DNA of 64,000 nucleotides from Bacillus mycoides (lineage in GTDB: Bacteria > Bacillota > Bacilli > Bacillales > Bacillaceae_G), in NCBI RefSeq assembly GCF_018742245.1, contig NZ_CP036132.1, positions 3,095,001-3,159,000 on the forward strand, read 5' to 3'. The notes below the pieces were generated by a model that had not been told where the DNA came from, did no database searches, and worked only from the letters and a program-made list of their open reading frames with translations. This document shows, piece after piece, positions 25,922-35,655 of the stretch; positions within the stretch are counted from its first letter, which is position 1, and each line of letters opens with the position of its first letter. The position numbers were made by a program, and so were the translations under genes.

Positions 25922-26368
25922 ATGAATACTACAAAAACCACAGGGTGCTTTACTATTGTTGATAATAATGAAGGCAAAATATTGCTAGTTAAACGAAATG
26001 ATTACCCTATCTGGGATTTACCTGGGGGAAGACTAGAAGAAAATGAACAGTTAGATAAGTGTGCTATAAGAGAAACTAAAGAAGAAACTGGCTATATAAT
26101 TGCTATTGAGCGTAAAATAGGAGAATATCACCAACCTCAATACGATGATATGCAATATATATTTTCAGGGAAATTACTAGGGGGAACACCAATAAATAAT
26201 GGACCTGAAACTGCAAAAATCGGGTGGTTTAATCCTAGCAGATTACCTTTGTTAATGGTTCCAAATAGACGAAAACAAATCAGTAATTTTATGAAATACA
26301 AAAATTCACTAATAAAAGAGACATTAAAGACACCATTTATGATAAGGTTATTGAAAAAAATTATGTGA
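25922..26368 (+). CDS. NUDIX hydrolase
   Basis: 148 residues. The Nudix box is complete: GGRLEENEQLDKCAIRETKE followed by ETGY. It hydrolyses a nucleoside-diphosphate-linked compound; the substrate is unknown. ATG 25922 is preferred because AAGGAG lies upstream within reach; the longer TTG-initiated frame has no such site. It appears to be a single gene behind the palindrome cluster. Confidence 0.85.
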   Translation: MNTTKTTGCFTIVDNNEGKILLVKRNDYPIWDLPGGRLEENEQLDKCAIRETKEETGYIIAIERKIGEYHQPQYDDMQYIFSGKLLGGTPINNGPETAKIGWFNPSRLPLLMVPNRRKQISNFMKYKNSLIKETLKTPFMIRLLKKIM

Positions 26369-26639
26369 GATGGTTATTAAATTAACGGGTGCTTTAGTTG
26401 AGGAAGGCTCATTGAAATGATCAAACTTTTTTATAAAACATTTGAGCAATTAGATGAAATAAGAGCATGTTTTGATTAATATTTTTTCAAAACATGCTCT
26501 TTCTATTTGTCTTTTATCAGCGTCATTTTCATTAATTTGATTAAACTTTATTTTAAAGCTACAATAAATACAATCTTTACACCAGAACCACATAAAAAAT
26601 ACTAGCATCCTTCCCACGAAGAATACCAGTACTTCTCAT
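26369..26639. other. Intergenic with two tiny ORFs and a terminator
   Basis: Two short overlapping plus-strand frames follow the NUDIX gene: 26370-26420 (MVIKLTGALVEEGSLK) and 26417-26479 (MIKLFYKTFEQLDEIRACFD, with GAGGAAGG upstream). They may be remnants of a frameshifted gene. A strong hairpin AAGAGCATGTTTTGA / TCAAAACATGCTCTT at 26461-26502 ends the transcript. Nothing else seen. Confidence 0.4.
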
Positions 26640-26694
26640 TTATCCCGCTATTTGTGGGCAGTAAGACTCCCACTGATTAAAGTTTCACTTTATC
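26640..26694 (+). repeat. bcr1-type repeat reduced to its ends
   Basis: Starts TATCCCGC and ends GTTTCACTTTAT with TTTAT flanking both sides, but is only about 55 bp, so the middle is deleted. Its right end supplies the T of the TGA stop codon of the next gene. Confidence 0.8.
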
Positions 26695-27655
26695 ACCCAT
26701 ACAAAACCGCATGAAATACACCTAACAGTAAGTATTGATCCTCTATATAATCCTCATCATATACATTCATCTCGATGTAATACATATCTTCCTCAAGACG
26801 AATATTCCAATCTGCTATTACATAGCCCTTTCGTAATACCTTTCCAATCCCAAGTGAATTTTTGTGAACAACATATTCTTCTGTCTTATATGTAAAGGTA
26901 AATAAGAAATTTGCATCCAATAACTTTCCGTCACATACAATTATTTCATGCTCTGCATCATTATTATCGATGTACGTTACTAAAATCTTTCTTTGGCGCC
27001 GCCTACTTGCATCCTTTGCAATGATGCGAATATTGTCCTTACTATCCTTTATTTCATAATTGATATTACTACCAACTTTCGGAATGAAGTCTAGCACTTT
27101 CATCAACGTATTTTTATAATAGCCCCGTACTACACTTACTTGTTTGCTTCCATTGTAAACCTCTATCGGCGTCGTGTCTGCCTTACTATCACACAGTCGT
27201 TTGTAAGAAAGCTGCATAATCCGCTCTCCTCTTAAGTACTGATCAAACGTCACAGGATATTCTATCGCGCGCAGTTCCTTATTTAGCTCATATAAATAGC
27301 GTTGAACGCTCTCTACTAATGTTGCAGTAGATATACGCTCCTGAAGTTCAAATTCTTGCCAACCGGAAGAAATTCTCCACTGATTGTCCTCTTCATAGAA
27401 AAAACAAAGAATTAACTCATCATCTTCAATCGTTTCATAATTCATATGTATGTTCTGCCCGTGTTGAACTTGTTCCATCCACTGTCCTAAATAAATGCCC
27501 AGCTCTGCGACCTTCATGCATGACTTTTGAAAAAGTACTCTGTCACCCACACAAATCGTTAAATCCCCTTCGATAAAGCCATTTGTATAAGCAACATACC
27601 GTGGCTCATCCTTCTGTGGAATAGCCTTGTCTAACTCAAATAAAAACGTTAACAT
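26693..27655 (-). CDS. Tubby/LURP-one-like domain protein of unknown function
   Basis: 320 residues in two parts. The N-terminal ~140 residues are of unknown family (GDLTICVGDRVLFQKSC, LCFFYEEDNQWRISSGWQEF). The C-terminal ~140 (VRGYYKNTLMKVLDFIPKVG ... YIEDQYLLLGVFHAVLYG) look like the tubby C-terminal-like/LURP-one fold, with alternating strands and the final hydrophobic helix. AGGTGAGTGAAGG precedes the ATG. Some of these paired proteins act in contact-dependent or immunity loci; that is only a possibility here. The stop codon is formed at the junction with a bcr1 remnant. Confidence 0.6.
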   Translation of the reverse strand: MLTFLFELDKAIPQKDEPRYVAYTNGFIEGDLTICVGDRVLFQKSCMKVAELGIYLGQWMEQVQHGQNIHMNYETIEDDELILCFFYEEDNQWRISSGWQEFELQERISTATLVESVQRYLYELNKELRAIEYPVTFDQYLRGERIMQLSYKRLCDSKADTTPIEVYNGSKQVSVVRGYYKNTLMKVLDFIPKVGSNINYEIKDSKDNIRIIAKDASRRRQRKILVTYIDNNDAEHEIIVCDGKLLDANFLFTFTYKTEEYVVHKNSLGIGKVLRKGYVIADWNIRLEEDMYYIEMNVYDEDYIEDQYLLLGVFHAVLYG

Positions 27656-27903
27656 CCTTCACTCACCTCTAGTTGTTACACAGCTCATACTTGACATCGC
27701 ATTACTCTGAGAAACTATGTATTATATACACATATTTAATTAACACCTTATAACACGTGAATGACATTAGTATAGTAGCGCTATTTTTTCTTTGCGAATT
27801 CCCTCAAAACAACATACTCCCAATATATCGACCACAACTCAAATTATATCAGCGATTTTTTCAATATATCGATTTACCGACACCCATCGACAATAGGAAA
27901 ATC

Positions 27904-28608
27904 TTATGAGAAGGAAACTACTTTTCCTTCTACAATTTCCATAATACGAAGCAGACTCTCCACTTCATAGGTCGGCTTAACACTTGTCTTGTTTTCTTTC
28001 AGACTCGGGTTATACCAACACGTATCAATACCATAATCTTCTCCGCCTTTCATATCAGAAGTTAAGGAATCTCCAACCATTAGTACACTTGATTTATCAG
28101 TAATCCCAAGCCTTTCAAATGCATAATCAAAAATCTCACGTGCTGGTTTTTGATGGCCTACCTCTTCAGAAATAATGATATGATCAAAGAAGTTACATAA
28201 AGGCGAATTTCCAATTCTAGATTGTTGCACCTTAGTGTATCCATTCGTAATAATACCTAACTTACAATCTTGAAGATTCTCACATAGTTTCACTGCACCT
28301 TCTATAAGATGTACTTCTTTCCCTAAGTTTTCAAGGTATACGTCACTAAATTGCTGCGCGTCTACTTCTATATTATGAAGAGCAAATAATTGTCTAAATC
28401 GATCTACCGCTAATTCACTTAGCGTAATCATTTTATTTTCTAAATCTCTCCATAATCCATTACTAATCTCTTTATAACTTGCAAGATAATCATTATACCC
28501 TGTAGGCATGCCAAATTGTACAAACGCGTTATGTAATGCGTTTCTTTCTGTTTCAGGGAAATCTAATAATGTATCGTCTACGTCAAATAGTATTACTTTG
28601 TATTTCAT
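27904..28608 (-). CDS. yjjG: YjjG-type HAD nucleotidase
   Basis: Noncanonical pyrimidine nucleotidase of 234 residues (house-cleaning of damaged or unusual nucleotides). HAD motifs are DVDDTLLDF near residue 9, ITNGYTKVQQSR, KPAREIFDYA and MVGDSLTSDMKGG. GGAGAG precedes the ATG. The N-terminal FDVDDTLLDF and the motif around KVQQSR are typical of the YjjG group. Confidence 0.9.
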   Translation of the reverse strand: MKYKVILFDVDDTLLDFPETERNALHNAFVQFGMPTGYNDYLASYKEISNGLWRDLENKMITLSELAVDRFRQLFALHNIEVDAQQFSDVYLENLGKEVHLIEGAVKLCENLQDCKLGIITNGYTKVQQSRIGNSPLCNFFDHIIISEEVGHQKPAREIFDYAFERLGITDKSSVLMVGDSLTSDMKGGEDYGIDTCWYNPSLKENKTSVKPTYEVESLLRIMEIVEGKVVSFS

Positions 28609-28662
28609 GATGCTCTCCTCAATTCCTATATTCTCATAGCTTAATTATAGCAACAATAAGAA

Positions 28663-28692
28663 AAGGAGGCTAATCCAAACCAGCCTCCCTTC
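28663..28692 (-). terminator. Hairpin downstream of the bcr1/phosphatase end
   Basis: GGAGGCT / AGCCTCC stem with a 10-nt loop. On the minus strand it follows the phosphatase gene and the bcr1 copy. Confidence 0.4.
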
Positions 28693-28698
28693 TCATTA

Positions 28699-28852
28699 TT
28701 TATCCCGCATTAACGGGCAGTAAGACTCCCACCTCAAAATTCGGCGAATGCGAAGAAGTTAGGTGGGGGTCGGACTGCCCGTAAACGCCCGATTGGTTCA
28801 ACTAATAATCAGTGGGGATAAACACCCCCCACTGATTAAAGTTTCACTTTAC
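28699..28852 (+). repeat. bcr1-type repeat, full length
   Basis: Starts TATCCCGCATTAACGGGC and ends GATTAAAGTTTCACTTTA. Two inverted repeats are intact (CTCCCACCT / AGGTGGGGG and CAGTGGGGAT / CCCCCCACTG). It reaches into the coding sequence of the phosphatase gene at 28836 and encodes its last four residues and stop. Confidence 0.88.
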
Positions 28853-29867
28853 CTTCTAGCAATAATTCTTTCATTTCCTCTAACGATTCTTTCGTAAATC
28901 CAAGAGCTTTTTCAGCGTATGCTTCAACTGATCCATACTGCTTTTTAATTTCATCAATCGCAGCTTGTAAATACTCAGCACGAGCTTCAAACATCGCACC
29001 TAATATCGCTCTACTTTCATCGTTTTGTAATTTTGCACCTAAAAATGCCATCATTTTTTCGTTTAACTTCTCACGGAAACCGTTACTTAATAAATAGTCT
29101 TGCATTACCGTTTCTTCTGATACACCTAATAGAAGTAATAATAATGCGGAACCAAATCCAGTACGGTCTTTTCCAGCTGTACAGTGGTTTACTAATGGTA
29201 AGTTTTCTGGATTTTGTACTAACTTTAAGAAGCTCACGAATGCCTCATTACCACTTACAAAATCTTGATTCATTTTCACAAGATATTCACCAGGTTTTCC
29301 TAATACTGATAAATCACCAACTTGGAAAAACTCATTTATATTTAAATCTTTCGCTAAGTCTTGCATAACTGGTAAGCATACTTGGCGAGCACCTGTAATG
29401 CCTGGGTTCGGCTTATGCTTTACTTCAAAATCTGTACGGTAATCACAAATTAATTTTAACCCTGACTTCTGTAAATACTCAATATCCCATTCTGTTAATC
29501 CTGCTAATTCTTCAGAACGATACAATTTACCCCATTTTACTTTACGGCCTTCAGTCGTTTCATATCCGCCCATATCACGGAAGTTAAACGCACCTTGTAA
29601 TGGTAATCTACGCTCCGCGACTGTAACTGCTTGTCCATTACTTCCTACTAACCTAAAATAGGGACGCTCATTTTCACTCGGATTGGCAATTGTAGTAAAT
29701 GACTCTCCATTTACCGTCACAAGTAATTCACCATTTTCTTCAATATGATCTGGTGAAGTACCCCAATAAATTTTAACTTCTTCTATATTATTTTCCCACT
29801 CTATATGTAACGTGTTATCTTCATTTCGTTCTACAGTTGCTTGTAACCAATTTATTTGTTGCTTCAT
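28836..29867 (-). CDS. Tyrosine-protein phosphatase (IphP/PTP type)
   Basis: 343 residues. An N-terminal beta domain (about 1-85) precedes the phosphatase domain, recognisable by NFRDMGGYET, KLYRSEELAGLTEWD and the P-loop HCTAGKDRTGFGSALLLLLL with catalytic Cys. It resembles the Tyr/Ser phosphatases annotated in the B. cereus group and related to LipA/IphP. The final residues K-V-K-L and the TAA derive from the end of a bcr1 element (GTGAAACTTTAA), so the natural C-terminus may have been altered by its insertion. Confidence 0.88.
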   Translation of the reverse strand: MKQQINWLQATVERNEDNTLHIEWENNIEEVKIYWGTSPDHIEENGELLVTVNGESFTTIANPSENERPYFRLVGSNGQAVTVAERRLPLQGAFNFRDMGGYETTEGRKVKWGKLYRSEELAGLTEWDIEYLQKSGLKLICDYRTDFEVKHKPNPGITGARQVCLPVMQDLAKDLNINEFFQVGDLSVLGKPGEYLVKMNQDFVSGNEAFVSFLKLVQNPENLPLVNHCTAGKDRTGFGSALLLLLLGVSEETVMQDYLLSNGFREKLNEKMMAFLGAKLQNDESRAILGAMFEARAEYLQAAIDEIKKQYGSVEAYAEKALGFTKESLEEMKELLLEGKVKL

Positions 29868-30047
29868 ACTTCCACCAACACTTTCTTCGTATAGTATAAT
29901 CCTTCTCTATTGTATTATAGGAAAGCTTACTTTGTCGTTTCGATTTTTCTTTTTATCTTACAAACATGCAAAAAGTTCTTTTACTTGTTCAAAGTTTGTA
30001 CATGGATTCCCGCTAAATGAATTCGCGAGACTACGTCATTCATCCTT

Positions 30048-30770
30048 CTAAACCCTTTTCACATATCGCTCACTACAACTCAGCTGCTGACATCCATTCT
30101 TTTCAAAAACATCATTCATCCACTCATCTTGTACATTTGCCTCACCAATATAATAAGTGGCTCCTATTTCCTTTAATACAAACATCGTTTTTGTAAATAA
30201 GTCAGATTCATATCCTTTATTTCGCATACTCGGAGCGACTGCGAAATACATAAGTTTCCCTTCTTCTAACGTACCCCGTTCAATATGAGGAACTACTATT
30301 CCTATTGGCTTTTCATTCAAGATTACTGTTAAACAATGTTCTTTCCATTGCCCACCAATTTCTTGTTCCATCATATTTACAAATTGATCATACGCTATTT
30401 CTTCTTCCATCAGCTCATTCCAAAGAGAATAAAAAGCGTCTTCTCCGATCTCTTCAATAAGCTTAAAATCAATATCACTTTCTATATCTTCCACTTCATA
30501 TATATCTTTAAATACTATTATATTTTCAGCAATATGTTCAAATGAATACTTTCCAAAGCATTTCTTATATACATCATAATTGGGACTTTTTGAAGAAACC
30601 TCAAATTGTAGATTTTCTAATCCACCTTTTTTCGCCTCAGTAACAAAATATTGCACCATTTCTTCAATTTGCTCTTCTGTAAAAACCTCTGCATTATTTT
30701 CTTTTATCATTATAGAAGAAGCACTTCTTCTTATTTTAAAATGTTTTTCTAATTGTTTTATAATCGTCAT
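30048..30770 (-). CDS. GNAT family acetyltransferase
   Basis: 240 residues. The GNAT core is in the last 110 residues: LTVILNEKPIGIVVPHI, KLMYFAVAPSMRNKGYESDL (the acetyl-CoA binding R-x-K-G-Y/x) and EKNGCQQL. The N-terminal half is a diverged GNAT-like or accessory domain (SIMIKENNAEVFTEEQIEEM). GAGGGAAG precedes the ATG. Substrate unknown. Confidence 0.8.
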   Translation of the reverse strand: MTIIKQLEKHFKIRRSASSIMIKENNAEVFTEEQIEEMVQYFVTEAKKGGLENLQFEVSSKSPNYDVYKKCFGKYSFEHIAENIIVFKDIYEVEDIESDIDFKLIEEIGEDAFYSLWNELMEEEIAYDQFVNMMEQEIGGQWKEHCLTVILNEKPIGIVVPHIERGTLEEGKLMYFAVAPSMRNKGYESDLFTKTMFVLKEIGATYYIGEANVQDEWMNDVFEKNGCQQLSCSERYVKRV

Positions 30771-30893
30771 ACTCTTCCCTCATCTATGTAATACTTGAAT
30801 TTAAGTTTGGTCTCCTTGCATGAGCAGGATTGTCCTTGAATATATAGAATACTAGAAAAGATCGCATCTTTAAAGTGCGGAGGAGGTTCTCCA

Positions 30894-31733
30894 TTGGATA
30901 TTACAGCGCTGCAACAACAGTTAGAGCTTATACAACAAAATGATTATTCGCACATGCAACATATAGATATAAATGAGTTAACAACGAACATGCTTCAGCA
31001 CATTGGAACTACTGACAGTTACATTCGCTATCAGCTGATTTATAATTGTTTTTCTCACTTTATTCAATATGAGCTTCTACTCGATGATCAACTTAAATTA
31101 CTTTTACATACTTGTTTAAGCGATGAATACTTATATTTTGATATTAATTCCCCATATACAGATGGGGTTTTCACACGCTCTTATACTGTTTCATTAATTG
31201 CTTTAATCCTCCAATTTTCCAACTCCCACTACTTTCTAACTGAGGAGGATGTTACAGAAATAAAACAAAATCTCATAACATATACAAATTTAGAGACTGA
31301 TTTCCGTGGATATATTGAAGATAAAGGCTGGGCTCATTGTATTGCACACGTTTCTGATGCATTTAATGAAATTATCCAAAATTCCTATATTACCTTTGAA
31401 TGCTATGAAGAAATGATACATTGTTTATTAAATAAAATCTTCACTTCGGCAGATATTTATCATAATAATGAAGATGAAAGAGTTGTCACTCCGTTAGTAT
31501 CGATGGTATATCATGACTTTGCACAAGAAGATTTAATTTCAATTATTCATAAAAAAGTACAGAGACTTCCTCAAATTAGAAAACGCCTTTCTCTCAATGA
31601 ATATTGCATTTTATGCGCCAACATTAAAACATTTTTACGTACATTATTCTTTAGAACAAAAAATGATCACAACTTAGCTTTTACCGCACATAAGACGGAA
31701 AAAATGTTAAAGGAACTGCCCAACTATTATTAA
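30894..31733 (+). CDS. DUF2785 domain protein
   Basis: 279 residues, mostly helical, matching DUF2785 (GYIEDKGWAHCIAHVSDAFN, and FTSADIYHNNEDERV with the later VQRLP). Starts at TTG with GGAGGAGG seven bases upstream. The function is unknown. It lies 17 nt before a NUDIX gene and probably shares its transcript. Confidence 0.8.
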   Translation: MDITALQQQLELIQQNDYSHMQHIDINELTTNMLQHIGTTDSYIRYQLIYNCFSHFIQYELLLDDQLKLLLHTCLSDEYLYFDINSPYTDGVFTRSYTVSLIALILQFSNSHYFLTEEDVTEIKQNLITYTNLETDFRGYIEDKGWAHCIAHVSDAFNEIIQNSYITFECYEEMIHCLLNKIFTSADIYHNNEDERVVTPLVSMVYHDFAQEDLISIIHKKVQRLPQIRKRLSLNEYCILCANIKTFLRTLFFRTKNDHNLAFTAHKTEKMLKELPNYY

Positions 31734-31750
31734 GTACAAGGAGAAAAAAT

Positions 31751-32209
31751 ATGGGTTATATTGAAGAGATGAGACAACGAGTAGGAAATCATCCACTCAT
31801 TTTAATAGGGTCACACGCCATTATATTAAATGAAAATAATGAAATATTACTGCAGCTCCGTACAGATTTTAACCGCTGGGGGATTATTGGGGGTGCATTA
31901 GAATATAACGAAACACTGGAAGACGCTGTGAAACGCGAAGTATTTGAAGAAACTGGACTTACCGTAAAAAATGTAGAACTGTTCCGTACATACTCAGGAC
32001 CAGATTTTTTTCAAATCTATCCAAACGGTGATCAAGTACATGGTGTACTCGTTGTTTATATTTGCCGAGAATTTCAAGGTGAACTTGTATGCGATCAAAC
32101 GGAATCGAAAGAATTACGCTTCTTTCCGCTTGATGAGTTACCTAGCAATCTTCCTCCAGTTATTGAGAGGATTATTACAGATTTCCAAAAAAAACAAGGG
32201 AACGCTTAA
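31751..32209 (+). CDS. NUDIX hydrolase
   Basis: 152 residues, with the Nudix box GGALEYNETLEDAVKREVFE followed by ETGLTV. AAGGAG precedes the ATG. It ends in a 4-nt overlap with the convergent trpS gene. Confidence 0.9.
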   Translation: MGYIEEMRQRVGNHPLILIGSHAIILNENNEILLQLRTDFNRWGIIGGALEYNETLEDAVKREVFEETGLTVKNVELFRTYSGPDFFQIYPNGDQVHGVLVVYICREFQGELVCDQTESKELRFFPLDELPSNLPPVIERIITDFQKKQGNA

Positions 32210-33204
32210 CGTTCCCTCTCAAATCCAATCCATTTTTTTATTTCCGCTAAATTTACCTTCGCAATAGCTCGTGCCTTCTCAGCACCTTTTTCTAACGCCT
32301 CATATAGTAAATGCGGCTCATTCATATACTTAACGTATTTTTCGCGATAATCTGCTAGTTCACGGTCTACAACGCGGAATAAATCTTTTTTCACATCTCC
32401 CCATCCGATTCCAGTTTCATACTTTTCACGCATCGACTGAATTTCAGCTTCTCTTGCAAATTCTTTATAAATCATAAATAACGTTTCCAGTTCTTTCGGT
32501 TCATTCGGAAGTGACGAATCTGTTTTTATTTTAAATATTAACTTTCGGAGTTTTTCTTTCTCTGCAAATAATGGGATAACATTCCCGTAACTTTTACTCA
32601 TCTTTCTTCCATCAAGGCCAGGTAAAATCGCTCCCTCTTCTTGCACTACATACTCTGGGAGTGTAAATGTCATGCCAAATGTATGATTAAAGTACGTCGC
32701 AATATCACGCGCAATTTCAATATGCTGAATTTGGTCTTTTCCGACAGGTACATGAGTAGCTTGAAATAATAAAATGTCAGCTGCCATTAAAATCGGGTAC
32801 GTATATAATCCCATATTAACTCCAGCATCTATCTCTAACCCCGCTTCTTTATTTTGCTCTACCTTCGCCTTATATGCATGAGCACGGTTCATAAGGCCTT
32901 TCGGAGTTAGGCAAGATAATATCCACGTTAATTCTAAAATCTCCGGTATTTCTGTTTGCCGATAAAAAATAACATCTTCGCTAAGTCCAAGTGATAACCA
33001 AGTAGCTGCTACCTCTTTCGTATAACTACTGAACTTCGCCGGATCATGTACAGCATTTAACGCATGATAGTCTGCTATGAAATATAACGCTTTTCCTTCT
33101 TTGTTTTTTGACATTTGTAACGCAGGTTTAATCGCACCAATATAATTGCCTAAATGCGGGTAACCTGTTGGTTTAATTCCTGTTAACATAATTTTCTCGC
33201 TCAT
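32206..33204 (-). CDS. trpS: Tryptophanyl-tRNA synthetase
   Basis: Class I synthetase of 332 residues. The HIGH-like motif is TGYPHLGNYIGA and the KMSKS motif is KMSKSYGN (~residue 200); PVGKDQIQHIEIARDIA is typical of TrpRS. ATG 33204 was chosen because AAGGAGGAG lies six bases upstream; the upstream ATG is within the leader terminator region. Expression is controlled by a Trp T-box. Confidence 0.96.
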   Translation of the reverse strand: MSEKIMLTGIKPTGYPHLGNYIGAIKPALQMSKNKEGKALYFIADYHALNAVHDPAKFSSYTKEVAATWLSLGLSEDVIFYRQTEIPEILELTWILSCLTPKGLMNRAHAYKAKVEQNKEAGLEIDAGVNMGLYTYPILMAADILLFQATHVPVGKDQIQHIEIARDIATYFNHTFGMTFTLPEYVVQEEGAILPGLDGRKMSKSYGNVIPLFAEKEKLRKLIFKIKTDSSLPNEPKELETLFMIYKEFAREAEIQSMREKYETGIGWGDVKKDLFRVVDRELADYREKYVKYMNEPHLLYEALEKGAEKARAIAKVNLAEIKKWIGFERER

Positions 33205-33223
33205 CCCAACTCCTCCTTTCTCA

Positions 33224-33425
33224 AAATAAAAAGAGCCCCTCATCCTTAAAAAAGGACGAGAAACTCCCGCGGTACCACCTTAATTAGCTATATTATAGCT
33301 CACTTCAAGCTTCTATAACGTGAAGTAACCGTCTTCGCCTACTCATTTCAGCTAGAAGCTCCAGAGCCCATTCCATATTCATCCCTTACTGATTCCCACC
33401 AAATATCAGCTCTCTGAAAAGTTTT
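33224..33425 (-). promoter_or_regulatory. T-box leader (Trp specifier) upstream of trpS
   Basis: The conserved T-box core TGGTACCGCG lies at 33277-33268. It is followed by a terminator stem (CTCGTCCTT / AAGGATGAG) and a T run at 33224-33260. Stem I contains GAAUGGGCUCU, and the specifier UGG falls at 33370-33368 in the usual position. Uncharged tRNA(Trp) would pair with UGG and stabilise the antiterminator. Confidence 0.95.
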
Positions 33426-33679
33426 GAATATGTACTCTTCTCTTTCATTGCTTTTTAGTTATTTTTTACAGTTTATCACATTTGAGCTTAATATAAACCT
33501 GAATTTTCTGGTTTTTCAACAAGGATTTTCATTCTTTGACCCTTTAACCATAATTAACCCCTTGTTTTTAACACTCAGTGGAGACTTAAGAATTTTAGTA
33601 ATAATCATTACCAATTTATTCCATGTAATGTATAATCAATATATAGAACTTATTTACAATACAAAAACGGGGTGAAGTT

Positions 33680-33979
33680 ATGGGTTGGTTTACTAAAAAA
33701 ATTGGTAAGTTTAAGAACAATATTCAGACTGACTATGATACTTTAGGGGTTATTATACATTTCACACCTATCGCTATATATTTATACACCTGCGATGAGT
33801 ATATAGAAACATTTGACGGTGCGCTCACTTTTGAGACTGAAAACGGAAATCAAGTAGAAATCGGGGGTACTTTCATTTCTCTTGAAGTTGATACGAATTT
33901 TCGCATGGACGATATAATATTTGATTACAAACTAAAGGAAAGCAATCTACCTATTGTTGAATTAAAAGCCTACGTATGA
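33680..33979 (+). CDS. Hypothetical 99-aa protein
   Basis: MGWFTKKIGKFKNNIQTDYD ..., predicted mostly strands with acidic patches; GGGGTGAAG precedes the ATG. Not recognised. It stands between the trpS T-box and the AI-2E transporter terminator. Confidence 0.6.
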   Translation: MGWFTKKIGKFKNNIQTDYDTLGVIIHFTPIAIYLYTCDEYIETFDGALTFETENGNQVEIGGTFISLEVDTNFRMDDIIFDYKLKESNLPIVELKAYV

Positions 33980-34042
33980 TGTTTATTGATGGATCAGTCA
34001 TGGCACAGCTTGGTACTCCTAATATGCAAATCAATTATTAAT

Positions 34043-34085
34043 AAAAAAGAGCTAAAACAGATAAAACTGTTTTAGCTCTTTTTTA
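34043..34085 (-). terminator. Bidirectional terminator before the AI-2E gene
   Basis: AAAAGAGCTAAAACAG / CTGTTTTAGCTCTTTT hairpin with A run on one side and T run on the other; it overlaps the last codons of the AI-2E gene. Confidence 0.9.
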
Positions 34086-35204
34086 CGTATTCAACTTAAC
34101 AAATCTATAACTATGCGTAACTAACACTTTTAATATCGCATATCCTGGAATTGCTAAAATAACCCCCATAATTCCAAATAAATTTCCGGCAGTTAAAATA
34201 ATAAAAATGATAGTAATTGGATGAATGTCTAACTTTTTCCCCATTACTTGTGGTGAAATAAATTTCCCCTCTGCTAATTGTACAACCATCATGACAATAA
34301 TTACTTTTAAAATCATTGCTGGTGAGTCAATAAAAGCAATAATTAACGCTGGCGTTATCGCAATAACAGGACCTACATATGGAACGACGTTTACAATCAT
34401 CGCCAAAATAGCAAGTAATACCGCGTATTTAATGCCGATTATAAGATAACCAATGAATAGCATAATACCGATAAATAAACTAACAATAATTTGTCCTCTA
34501 ATGTACGAACTAATCGCATAATGCATATCATCTAATATTCTCTTCGCAGCTGGTTGTCTTTGCTCAGATATAAACTTTAAAAAATGATTTGGTAATTGCT
34601 CACCATCTTTTAAAAGATAGAACAATATAAACGGAACCATTACAAATGTTAAAACAACTTCAGTAAGTGTACTTAAAAATCCAGTTACATTTCCTGTTAC
34701 TGATGATAATGATTTTGTAAAATTCATTGTAGAATCTTTTACGATATTAGCAACATCAATATTTAAACTTTCCTGCATTCTACCAATTACATTACTTTCT
34801 CCAAATTTACGTGCTGCCCTTTCGATTTCATGCCCGAAATATGGCAAGTTGTCTATTAAAGCATTTACTTGATCTTTAATAATCGGAATAACCGTCACCG
34901 CAAGAAAAACAAATAATCCAAGAACAAGTATATATATCGAGGCAATTGACACAATTCTCGACACACCTTTTCTTTCTAAAAGAGAAACGAATGGATGCAA
35001 TATATAAAATAGTACTCCCGCTAATAATACTGGGAAAAAGATTGTTTTTAAAAATACGACGAACGGTGTAAAGACGAATGATATTTTTGTAAGTAATAAT
35101 ATATTTACAAACAGCAACGCAAATCCAAGTAGTACAGCTAAATAATTTTGTTCTTTAAAAAACTTTTTCAACTTATCTCTTTTTCTTATATTTACTTTCT
35201 CCAA
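34083..35204 (-). CDS. AI-2E family transporter
   Basis: Membrane protein of about 373 residues with eight hydrophobic segments, matching the AI-2E (formerly UPF0118) family. The family includes sodium/proton antiporters and an autoinducer-2 exporter. The loop DSTMNFTKSLSSVTGNVTGF and the region NVVPYVGPVIAITPALIIAF are typical. I prefer the TTG at 35204 (GAGAGGTGG five bases before) over the GTG at 35213. Confidence 0.87.
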   Translation of the reverse strand: MEKVNIRKRDKLKKFFKEQNYLAVLLGFALLFVNILLLTKISFVFTPFVVFLKTIFFPVLLAGVLFYILHPFVSLLERKGVSRIVSIASIYILVLGLFVFLAVTVIPIIKDQVNALIDNLPYFGHEIERAARKFGESNVIGRMQESLNIDVANIVKDSTMNFTKSLSSVTGNVTGFLSTLTEVVLTFVMVPFILFYLLKDGEQLPNHFLKFISEQRQPAAKRILDDMHYAISSYIRGQIIVSLFIGIMLFIGYLIIGIKYAVLLAILAMIVNVVPYVGPVIAITPALIIAFIDSPAMILKVIIVMMVVQLAEGKFISPQVMGKKLDIHPITIIFIILTAGNLFGIMGVILAIPGYAILKVLVTHSYRFVKLNT

Positions 35205-35225
35205 GTGTACCACCTCTCTAATTAG

Positions 35226-35250
35226 GAAAAGCCCTAAAAAGGGCTTTATA
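35226..35250 (-). terminator. Terminator of the GlsB/YmgE gene
   Basis: AAAGCCC-TTTTT-AGGGCTTT hairpin on the minus strand, 20 nt after the stop codon. Confidence 0.8.
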
Positions 35251-35269
35251 AAATAATTAATAATAGCCT

Positions 35270-35518
35270 TTATTTCCTTGCAGCTTTTACTACAAATGAT
35301 ACAATAAGAATTAACACAATTGCCCCTAATAGTGCTGGCACGACATGAATCCCACCAAATGATGGCCCAAAAGATCCAAATAATCTACTACCTAACAAAG
35401 CTCCTAGTAAACCAGCAATTATATTTCCAAACATACCAGCCGGAAAATTTTTACCCGTTATAGAACTAGCAATTGCACCTATAATAGCACCAACTATTAA
35501 TGTGATAATCCATCCCAT
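35270..35518 (-). CDS. GlsB/YeaQ/YmgE family stress membrane protein
   Basis: 82 residues with three hydrophobic helices and small-residue patterns (GAIIGAIASSITGKN, GNIIAGLLGALLG). GGAGGAC precedes the ATG. The family is linked to general stress but its function is unclear. Confidence 0.85.
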   Translation of the reverse strand: MGWIITLIVGAIIGAIASSITGKNFPAGMFGNIIAGLLGALLGSRLFGSFGPSFGGIHVVPALLGAIVLILIVSFVVKAARK

Positions 35519-35655
35519 TTTTAGTCCTCCATTTCTATTATAGAATAAATCTATTTATCCACTAACTTATTATGTAACCCTTGTAATTATTATATCCAGA
35601 AATGAAAAATCTTGTCAAACGCATGAAAATACAGAAAAAAGGAGCGTTATTATTT

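Noticed and set aside
33424..33675. 83-codon hydrophobic plus-strand frame near the trpS leader
   Set aside because: No ribosome binding site, and composition reflects T-rich DNA next to the T-box.
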